Positions 57,474-64,000 of a stretch of DNA of 64,000 nt are shown here, piece by piece. Every line of letters begins with the position of its first letter. Position 1 is the first letter of the stretch. A model generated the notes under the pieces. That model was not told where the DNA came from. It saw only the letters and a list, made by a program, of their open reading frames with translations, and did not search any database. The DNA lies in the NCBI RefSeq assembly GCF_037688875.1, contig NZ_JAWDIE010000008.1, forward strand, positions 78,815-142,814, in the 5' to 3' direction. The stretch comes from Amphibiibacter pelophylacis. GTDB taxonomy: Bacteria > Pseudomonadota > Gammaproteobacteria > Burkholderiales > Burkholderiaceae_C. Both the position numbers and the translations under genes were made by a program.

Positions 57474-58637
57474 TCAGCCGGGTTGACGGGAGTCGTCCAG
57501 GGCCTGGTGCAGGCTGCGCACCAGGGCGATGTTTTCTTCGGGGCTGCCCACCGTCAGGCGCAGGCAGCCGCGCAGCAGCGGGTGGGCCGCGCTGATGTTC
57601 TTGACCAGCACCCCCTGTGCCCGCAGGCTGGCGTGCACGGCGGTGGCCTGCGCGTCGCTGTCGCCCACACGCAGCAGGATCATGTTGGCCTGGCTGGGCC
57701 AGCAGCGCACGCCGGGCAGCGCGCCCAGCAGGCCGCAAAGCTGTTCGCGCTGGTCGCGGATCAGGCGCGCCTGGCGGGCGAACTCACTGGCGTGTTCCAG
57801 CGCAAACAGCGCGCACTCCAGATTGAGCACGCTGATGTTGTAAGGCGGGCGCACCTTGTCCAGCTGCGCGATCACTTCGGTCGGGCCCATGAGATAGCCC
57901 AGGCGCACTCCGGCCAGACCGAACTTGCTCAGCGTGCGCATGACCAGGATCTGCGGCGACTGGCCCAGACGCGCACGTTGCGATTTCGAGGCAAAAGGCT
58001 GATAGGCCTCGTCAAAGACGACAAAACCGTGGCCGTTGGCCAGCACCGCATCGACCACCTGCGCGACGGCCTCGTCGTCAAACAGGTTGGCGGTGGGGTT
58101 GTTGGGGTAGGCCAGATAGACCAGCGCGGGGCGGTGTTCGCGGATGGCGGTGACCATGGCCGGGGCGTCCAGACCAAAGTCGTCAGCCTTCAGCGGCACG
58201 CCCACATAATTCTGGCGGTTCAGGCGCGCCGACACGCCGTACATGACAAAGCCCGGTTCGGGCGCCAGCACGGTGCCGGGCGAGCCGTCCGGGCCGCGCA
58301 CGGCCTGCGACAGAAGCGCGATCAGCTCGTCCGAGCCATTGCCCAGCATCACATCCAGGCCATCCGCCAGACCTTCGTGCTGGCGCAGCGCGGCGCGCAG
58401 GCTGGCCTGGTGGGCCGGGTCGGGGTAGCGGTTCACGGCCAGATGGGCCAGGCGCTGGCCCAGCGCATCCTGCAGGGCGGCGGGCAGCGGGAAGGGGTTT
58501 TCCATGGCGTCCAGCTTGATCAGGCCGGTGGCCGGAGGGACGGCGTAGGCGTGGCTGGACAGGACCTCGTCGCGCAGGGTGGCAGCAACTTCGGGGGCGC
58601 AAGGCCGGGCGTCTGGGCCCGTGTCGGACAGCTTCAT
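57474..58637 (-). CDS. hisC: Histidinol-phosphate aminotransferase
   Basis: A 387 aa class I/II PLP aminotransferase: KLDAMENPFPLP, NRYPDPAHQASLRAAL, GNGSDELIALL, YLAYPNNPTANLF, FDEAYQPFA and the Schiff-base Lys in RTLSKFGLAGVRLGYLMG. The first in the visible his group (hisCBHAF); hisG and hisD would be expected elsewhere. It is divergent from the EIIA gene. Confidence 0.96.
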   Translation of the reverse strand: MKLSDTGPDARPCAPEVAATLRDEVLSSHAYAVPPATGLIKLDAMENPFPLPAALQDALGQRLAHLAVNRYPDPAHQASLRAALRQHEGLADGLDVMLGNGSDELIALLSQAVRGPDGSPGTVLAPEPGFVMYGVSARLNRQNYVGVPLKADDFGLDAPAMVTAIREHRPALVYLAYPNNPTANLFDDEAVAQVVDAVLANGHGFVVFDEAYQPFASKSQRARLGQSPQILVMRTLSKFGLAGVRLGYLMGPTEVIAQLDKVRPPYNISVLNLECALFALEHASEFARQARLIRDQREQLCGLLGALPGVRCWPSQANMILLRVGDSDAQATAVHASLRAQGVLVKNISAAHPLLRGCLRLTVGSPEENIALVRSLHQALDDSRQPG

Positions 58638-58749
58638 AGCGGCAATCCTAGCACCACGGGGCGGGCAATTTGCGCGCCGGGCCGTCAGGCCACGCCCAAA
58701 TCGGGTGATACTTCGGCGATTGCGTCACGTCTGGCGCCGGGAAAGGTCT

Positions 58750-59148
58750 ATGGTTGCACTGCTGGTGATTGCGCACGCGCCCCTGGCGCAGGCGTTCCAT
58801 GAGGCGGCGGCGCACGTCTACAGCGATTGCGACACCTGTCTGCAGGTGCTGGACGTGACGCCCGATCTGGGCTGCGATGCGCTGGAATCGCGCATCCGCG
58901 ATGCGTTGCAGCGCGCGTGTCACCCGCAGGTGCTGATCCTGGCCGACGTGTTTGGTGCCACGCCCTGCAATGTGGCCCGGCGCTTTGTCGACGACGAGCG
59001 CGTGGCGCTGGTCAGCGGGCTGAACGTGCCCATGCTGTGGCGCGCGGTCTCGGCGGCGCAGAAGCCCGACGCCACGCTGGAGCTGGTCCGCCAGCGCGCC
59101 CTGGACGGCGCCCGCGACGGCGTCATGGCCGTGGAGCGCAGCGGCTGA
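58750..59148 (+). CDS. PTS mannose-type EIIA domain protein
   Basis: A 132 aa EIIA-Man-like protein with the phosphorylated His9 in LLVIAHAPLAQAF and the ADVFGATPCNVARRF loop. Stand-alone forms next to ptsH and ptsI occur widely in betaproteobacteria and are thought to regulate rather than carry sugar. No EIIB or EIIC gene follows. GAAAGG precedes the ATG. Confidence 0.93.
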   Translation: MVALLVIAHAPLAQAFHEAAAHVYSDCDTCLQVLDVTPDLGCDALESRIRDALQRACHPQVLILADVFGATPCNVARRFVDDERVALVSGLNVPMLWRAVSAAQKPDATLELVRQRALDGARDGVMAVERSG

Positions 59149-59241
59149 TCCCGCAGCGTGATCCCGTTTTCGCTCGCCACCGCCGCATCCCTTACGATTT
59201 TCCCCAGATCAAACCCATCCGGATTTCAGGAACTACAGAGC

Positions 59242-59511
59242 ATGCAACAGGCCAGCATCACCGTCAGCAACAAACTCGGGCTGCATGCCCGCGCCTCGGC
59301 CAAGCTGACCAAGCTGGCCGGATCGTTCAAAAGCGAGGTTTTCCTGTCGCGCAACGGGCGGCGCATCAACGCCAAAAGCATCATGGGCGTGATGATGCTG
59401 GCCGCCGGGCTGGGCGCCGAGATCGAGATCGAAGTCAATGGCCCGGACGAGGCCGAAGCGCTGGCGGCCCTGCTGCAGCTCTTCGAGGACAAGTTCGGCG
59501 AAGGCCAGTGA
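59242..59511 (+). CDS. ptsH: Phosphocarrier protein HPr
   Basis: An 89 aa HPr with His15 in NKLGLHARASAKL and Ser46 in NAKSIMGVMML, so both the EI site and the usual regulatory Ser are kept. It receives phosphate from EI and passes it to EIIA. It lies 28 bases before ptsI. Confidence 0.97.
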   Translation: MQQASITVSNKLGLHARASAKLTKLAGSFKSEVFLSRNGRRINAKSIMGVMMLAAGLGAEIEIEVNGPDEAEALAALLQLFEDKFGEGQ

Positions 59512-59539
59512 GCCCGCAAGGCACAGAACAAGGGGCGCC

Positions 59540-61330
59540 ATGAGCATCCAGATTTTTGGACTGTCGGTGTCGCGCGGCGTGGCCATCGGGCGCGCGGTGC
59601 GCCTGGGCGCGGGGCGTCTGGAGGTCGAACACGCCTTCGTCACCGAAGCCGATGTGCCCGGCGAGCTGCTGCGGCTGCGCGTGGCGCGCGATGAAATCTC
59701 CGCCGAAATCACCGCCTTGCGCGACGATCTGCCCCCCGACGCACCGGCCGAACTGGGCGCGCTGCTGGAAGTCCACCAGATGCTGCTGCACGATCAGGTG
59801 CTGATCGAGGCGGTGAAGGTCTGGGTGCGCGAGCGCCATTACAACGCCGAATGGGCGCTGGCCTCGCAGCTGGACGTGCTGACCCAGCAGTTCGACGAAA
59901 TGGACGACCCCTATCTGCGCGAGCGCAAGATGGACCTGGAGCAGGTGGTCGACCGCCTGGTGCGCCGCGTGCGCGCCGGACGCGAGGTTCCACCGGGCGC
60001 CGCGCCTGCCCCGGTCGATCCTGTGGCGGCGGTGCAGGGCGCCGAGCCGGGCGAGGAGCTGATCCTGGTCGCCCACGACATCGGCCCCGCCGACATGATG
60101 CACTTCCGGCGCAGCGTGTTTCGCGGCTTTGTCACCGACGTGGGGGGCAAGACCTCGCACACCGCCATTGTGGCGCGCAGCATGGACATTCCGGCCGTGG
60201 TCGGCGCCACCGAAGCCAGTGCGCTGATCCGATCTGACGATCTGCTGGTCATTGACGGCGACGCGGGCGTGGTCATCGTGGACCCGTCGCCCATCGTGCT
60301 GGAAGAGTACCGCTACCGCCAGCAGCATTCGCGGCTGGACCGCGACCGCCTGCTGCGCCTGCGTGGCACAGCGGCGCAGACGCTGGATGGCGTGGACATC
60401 AGCCTGCACGCCAACATCGAGCTGCCGGGCGACGCGGCCACGGCGCTGGCGGCGGGTGCGGCGGGCATCGGCCTGTTCCGCAGCGAGTTCCTCTTCATGC
60501 AGCGCGCGGGCAGCCTGCCTGGCGAGGAAGAGCAGTTTCAGGCCTACCGCAGCGTCTGCGAGGCCATGGGCGAGCGCCCCGTCACCATCCGCACCATAGA
60601 CATCGGCGCCGACAAGCCGCTGGAGCGCGGCAGCACCGACAGCCGCGCCGACCGGGGCCTGAACCCGGCCATGGGCCTGCGCGCCATCCGCTGGAGCCTG
60701 GCCGAGCCGACCATGTTCCTCACCCAGCTGCGCGCGCTCCTGCGGGCCAGCGCCCACGGCCGCCTGCGCATCCTGGTGCCCATGCTCATGCATGTGCGCG
60801 AGGCGCTGCAGGTGCGCCAGTACCTGACCCAGGCCCAGAACGAGCTGCGCGCCGCAGGCATCCCCTTCGACGAGGCCGTGCCGCTGGGCATCATGGTGGA
60901 AGTCCCGGCGGCGGCGATTGCGCTGGACGTGCTGTTGCCGCACGCCGATTTCGTCTCGATAGGCACGAACGATCTCATCCAGTACACCCTGGCGGTGGAC
61001 CGCGCCGACGAGCAGGTCTCCGACCTGTACGACCCTTGGCACCCTGCTGTGCTGCATCTGCTGCAGCGCACCATCGCGCTGACCCACCGCGCGGGCAAGA
61101 CGGCGAGCATCTGCGGCGAACTCGCGGGCGACCCGCAGCTGACCGATCTGCTGCTGGCCATGGGTCTGCGGCAGTTTTCCATGCATCCCAGCCGCCTGCT
61201 GCCCATCAAACAGCAGATCCTGCGCGCCGACTGTGGCAAGCTGGAGCAGGCCCTGCCGGACATCCTTTCCAGCAGCGATCCTCAGGCCACGGCGCAGTCG
61301 CTGTGGCGCGGTGCGACCCCGCTGCACTGA
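59540..61330 (+). CDS. ptsI: Phosphoenolpyruvate-protein phosphotransferase EI
   Basis: A 596 aa EI. The swivel domain has the phosphorylated His207 in VGGKTSHTAIVARSM; the C-terminal PEP-binding barrel has GIGLFRSEFLFM, RTIDIGADKPL, MGLRAIRWSL, GIMVEVPAAAI, DFVSIGTNDLIQYTLA and the late CGELAGDP motif with catalytic Cys. Length is slightly above 570 aa. AGGGG lies upstream of the ATG. Confidence 0.97.
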   Translation: MSIQIFGLSVSRGVAIGRAVRLGAGRLEVEHAFVTEADVPGELLRLRVARDEISAEITALRDDLPPDAPAELGALLEVHQMLLHDQVLIEAVKVWVRERHYNAEWALASQLDVLTQQFDEMDDPYLRERKMDLEQVVDRLVRRVRAGREVPPGAAPAPVDPVAAVQGAEPGEELILVAHDIGPADMMHFRRSVFRGFVTDVGGKTSHTAIVARSMDIPAVVGATEASALIRSDDLLVIDGDAGVVIVDPSPIVLEEYRYRQQHSRLDRDRLLRLRGTAAQTLDGVDISLHANIELPGDAATALAAGAAGIGLFRSEFLFMQRAGSLPGEEEQFQAYRSVCEAMGERPVTIRTIDIGADKPLERGSTDSRADRGLNPAMGLRAIRWSLAEPTMFLTQLRALLRASAHGRLRILVPMLMHVREALQVRQYLTQAQNELRAAGIPFDEAVPLGIMVEVPAAAIALDVLLPHADFVSIGTNDLIQYTLAVDRADEQVSDLYDPWHPAVLHLLQRTIALTHRAGKTASICGELAGDPQLTDLLLAMGLRQFSMHPSRLLPIKQQILRADCGKLEQALPDILSSSDPQATAQSLWRGATPLH

Positions 61331-61372
61331 TCCCGATTTTCGCGGTGAACCCTTTTTCAAGGACAGATTCTC

Positions 61373-62317
61373 ATGAACCAGCTCGAACACCTCAAACAGC
61401 ACACCACCGTCGTCGCTGACACGGGCAACTTCCTGCAGTTGGCGCAGTTTGCGCCGCAGGACGCCACGACCAATCCCTCGCTCATCCTCAAGGCGGTGCA
61501 GCAGCCCGACTACCGCCCGCTGCTGGACGAAGTCGCGCGCGCCCACGCCAGCCTGCCGCTGGACGAGCGCGTGGACCGCGTCCTGGTGCGATTTGGTCTG
61601 GAGATCCTCAAGGTCGTGCCCGGCCGCGTCAGCACCGAAGTCGATGCGCGCCTGTCTTTTGACACCGACGCCACCGTGCAGCGCGCGCTGCGCATCATGG
61701 CGCTGTACGAGGCGGCGGGCGTGCCGCGCGAGCGCGTGCTGATCAAGATCGCTTCGACCTGGGAAGGTATCCAGGCCGCAGCGGTGCTGGAGCGCCAGGG
61801 CATACGCTGCAACCTCACGCTGCTGTTCGCCTTCTGCCAGGCTGTGGCCTGCGGCGCGGCGGGCGTGCGCCTGATCTCGCCCTTTGTCGGCCGTATTTAC
61901 GACTGGTACAAGAAGAACCAGGGCGCCAGGTGGGACGAAGCCGCCAACGCCGGTCTGGCTGATCCGGGCGTGCAGTCGGTCACCCGCATCTTCCATTACT
62001 ACAAGCAGCACGGCATCCCGACCCAGATCATGGGCGCGAGCTTTCGCAACGTGGGCCAGATTCTGGCGCTGTCAGGCTGCGATCTGCTGACGATCAGCCC
62101 CGATCTGCTCGCCAGCCTGCAGGCCAGCCCGGACGCGGCGCCGGTGGTGCTCAAAGCCGGAACCGGCGCGGCGCAAGCGGCCGTCTCCTTCGACGAAAAA
62201 GCCTTCCGCTGGGCCCTGAACGAAGACGCCATGGCCACGGAAAAACTCTCCGAAGGCATCCGCGCCTTCGCCCACGACGCCCGACTGCTCGATACCCTGA
62301 TCGAAGGAGTGCGCTGA
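61373..62317 (+). CDS. tal: Transaldolase
   Basis: A 314 aa class I aldolase of the pentose phosphate pathway: VVADTGNF, DATTNPSLILKA, Schiff-base Lys125 in RVLIKIASTWEG and LTLLFAFCQAVAC, SPFVGRIYDWYKK. AAGGAC precedes the ATG. Its TGA overlaps the pgi ATG by one base (TGATG). Confidence 0.97.
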   Translation: MNQLEHLKQHTTVVADTGNFLQLAQFAPQDATTNPSLILKAVQQPDYRPLLDEVARAHASLPLDERVDRVLVRFGLEILKVVPGRVSTEVDARLSFDTDATVQRALRIMALYEAAGVPRERVLIKIASTWEGIQAAAVLERQGIRCNLTLLFAFCQAVACGAAGVRLISPFVGRIYDWYKKNQGARWDEAANAGLADPGVQSVTRIFHYYKQHGIPTQIMGASFRNVGQILALSGCDLLTISPDLLASLQASPDAAPVVLKAGTGAAQAAVSFDEKAFRWALNEDAMATEKLSEGIRAFAHDARLLDTLIEGVR

Positions 62318-63981
62318 TGACCTCTGCTGTTCTTCCCGGAGCGCCATTCCGCCCCGGCCCCCGCTGCGACCACGCCGCCGCCTGGCAGACCCTGACCCGG
62401 CTGTGGGATGCGCAAGGACGTGATCTGGACATGCGCGCGGCCTTTGCCGCCGACCCGCAGCGCGCCAGCCGCTACACTTGGGAGGCCGCTGGCCTGCGCG
62501 TGGACGTGTCCAAGCAGCGCTGGAACGCCGACATCCAGGCCGCGCTCACTGACCTAGCGCGCGAATGCGCGCTCGAAGCCCACCGCGATGCCCTGTTCGA
62601 CGGTCAGGCCATCAACACGACGGAGGGCCGCGCCGTGCTGCACATGGCGTTGCGCCATCCGCAGCGCTGGCCGGGCCGCGCCAACGCCGAGGGGCTGGAC
62701 GAGGTCGTGGCCGTGCGCGAGCGCATGCTGGCCTTCGCCGACCAGGTGCGCGCCGAGGGCTCGCCTTACACCGACATCGTCAACATCGGTATCGGTGGCA
62801 GCGATCTGGGCCCGCAGATGGTGGTGCGCGCGCTGGCGCCACACACCGACGCACGGCGCCGCTACCACTTCGTTTCCAACGTCGATGCGGCTGACCTGCA
62901 GGCGGTGCTGGACCAGGTTCGCCCCGAGAGCACGCTGTTCATCGTCGCGTCCAAAACCTTCACCACGCAGGAAACGCTGGCCAACGCGCGTCTGGCCAAG
63001 GCGTGGTTCCTGCGCGAAGGCGGCAGCGACATTGCCCGCCACTTCGTGGGCGTCACCACCAACCTGAAGGCGGCCGCTGATTTCGGCGTGACCACCACCT
63101 TCGGTTTCTGGGACTGGGTGGGCGGGCGCTATTCGCTGTGGTCGTCGATTGGCCTGCCCATCGCCATTGCCATTGGCAGCGCGGCCTTCCGCGATTTCCT
63201 GGCCGGTGCGCACGCCATGGACGAGCATTTCCGCACCGCGCCGCTGGCCACCAGCCTGCCCGTGCAGATGGCTCTGCTGGATCTGTGGAACCGCGATTTC
63301 GTCGGCTGCCCCACGCGCGCCATCGCGCCCTATAGCCAAGCCTTGCAGCGCCTGCCCGCCTATCTGCAGCAGCTGGAGATGGAATCCAACGGCAAGAGCG
63401 TTGATTTTGACGGCCAGCCGATTGCGGTCGAGACTTCCCCGGTGATCTGGGGTGAGCCTGGCACCAACGGCCAGCACGCCTTCTTCCAGATGATCCATCA
63501 GGGCACAGACGTGGTCCCGGTCGAGTTCATCCTGATCCGCGAGCCCGATCACCCGCACCGCGACGCCCACGACAAGCTGCTGGCCAATGGCCTGGCGCAG
63601 GCGCAGGCGCTGCTGCAGGGCAAGCCCACGGACGAAGCGCGTCAGGAGCAGGCGCCCACCGCCAGCCGCGAGCTGGACCCCGACTGTCTGGCGCGTCACC
63701 GCACCTTCAGCGGCAATCGCCCCAGCACGCTGATCGCTCTGGACCGCCTGACGCCGGCGCGTCTGGGCGCCCTGATCGCCCTTTACGAGCACCGCGTTTT
63801 TGTCATGGGCAGCCTGTGGGGCCTGAACAGTTTCGACCAGTGGGGCGTGGAGCTGGGCAAGGCGCTGTGCAGCCAGCTGCTGGGCCGAATCAGCGCTGTG
63901 CGCGAAGGTCAGGCTGATGCCGCTGCAGGGCTGGATGCGTCTACCGCAGGGCAGCTCGCCTGGTTTTTTGGGCCGCGCTGA
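62317..63981 (+). CDS. pgi: Glucose-6-phosphate isomerase
   Basis: A 554 aa phosphoglucose isomerase. Seen: INTTEGRAVLHMALR, NIGIGGSDLGPQMV, SKTFTTQETLANA, DWVGGRYSLWSSIGLP (signature 1), the Glu in LEMESNGKSV, WGEPGTNGQHAFFQ and the C-terminal FDQWGVELGKALC with catalytic Lys. Interconverts glucose 6-phosphate and fructose 6-phosphate. It pairs with tal; the gene ends 19 bases before the window edge. Confidence 0.97.
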   Translation: MTSAVLPGAPFRPGPRCDHAAAWQTLTRLWDAQGRDLDMRAAFAADPQRASRYTWEAAGLRVDVSKQRWNADIQAALTDLARECALEAHRDALFDGQAINTTEGRAVLHMALRHPQRWPGRANAEGLDEVVAVRERMLAFADQVRAEGSPYTDIVNIGIGGSDLGPQMVVRALAPHTDARRRYHFVSNVDAADLQAVLDQVRPESTLFIVASKTFTTQETLANARLAKAWFLREGGSDIARHFVGVTTNLKAAADFGVTTTFGFWDWVGGRYSLWSSIGLPIAIAIGSAAFRDFLAGAHAMDEHFRTAPLATSLPVQMALLDLWNRDFVGCPTRAIAPYSQALQRLPAYLQQLEMESNGKSVDFDGQPIAVETSPVIWGEPGTNGQHAFFQMIHQGTDVVPVEFILIREPDHPHRDAHDKLLANGLAQAQALLQGKPTDEARQEQAPTASRELDPDCLARHRTFSGNRPSTLIALDRLTPARLGALIALYEHRVFVMGSLWGLNSFDQWGVELGKALCSQLLGRISAVREGQADAAAGLDASTAGQLAWFFGPR

Positions 63982-64000
63982 AGTTTTTTTGGAGAAATTT

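Overview
The window is GC-rich chromosomal DNA from a betaproteobacterium, most likely order Burkholderiales. The assignment rests on gene order and content: def-fmt beside a LysM-family protein and dprA; greB, spoT, rpoZ and gmk together; lolB-ispE-tRNA-Gln-prs-rplY; a mannose-type EIIA with HPr and EI; and a PhaM-like polyhydroxyalkanoate granule protein. No rRNA, CRISPR array, insertion sequence, integrase or plasmid origin was seen. I could not run database searches, so family calls come from reading motifs and gene order.

Layout. 1-9.9 kb is housekeeping: fmt (cut by the window edge), def, a LysM-less envelope protein, dprA, greB, the ppGpp enzyme SpoT, a dienelactone hydrolase, rpoZ, gmk and a PhaM-like protein. 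9.65-12.5 kb has a ferredoxin, coaD and a divergent arsR-arsC-acr3 arsenic operon with an exact (CCCTGA)x10 array between arsR and arsC. 12.5-23.4 kb is a catabolic island: ten minus-strand genes that together encode a complete non-phosphorylating L-fucose (or related sugar) pathway, a sugar ABC importer and an MFS transporter of different base composition, with a divergent IclR regulator. 23.4-26.1 kb is feoA-feoB plus a small Cys-rich protein behind a Fur-like site. 26.1-31.4 kb is an envelope-oriented minus-strand cluster (PepSY protein, PAP2 phosphatase, COG4705-like membrane protein, lipoprotein, cytochrome b561, response regulator, sensor kinase). A tRNA with anticodon CAT follows at 31.6 kb.

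31.7-38.9 kb holds signalling genes: an MCP, CheA, a CheY-like regulator and a CheZ-like protein on the minus strand, then a REC-histidine kinase and a NarL-type regulator on the plus strand. 38.9-46.3 kb has a probable toxin-antitoxin remnant, a cystathionine beta-lyase, a TPR protein, lolB, ispE, tRNA-Gln, prs and rplY. 46.3-50.0 kb pairs a Pat-like protein acetyltransferase, whose CoA-ligase part lacks the phosphohistidine, with a histone-deacetylase-family enzyme. 50.1-54.0 kb has a dual-BON lipoprotein, a DUF1289 protein, an MFS symporter and an orphan AAA ATPase with an AT-rich repeated promoter. 54.0-58.6 kb is rsmD plus hisCBHAF. 58.7-64 kb is EIIA, HPr and EI, then tal and pgi.

Working together: EI/HPr/EIIA with no sugar permease nearby suggests a regulatory PTS; SpoT and omega are linked through ppGpp; the fucose pathway should end in pyruvate and lactate. 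The observations most worth checking are the fucose cluster with its internal terminator and foreign-looking MFS gene, the Pat/deacetylase pair, the hexanucleotide array in the ars operon, the orphan ATPase promoter, and two short gene remnants at 38.9 and 44.0 kb.
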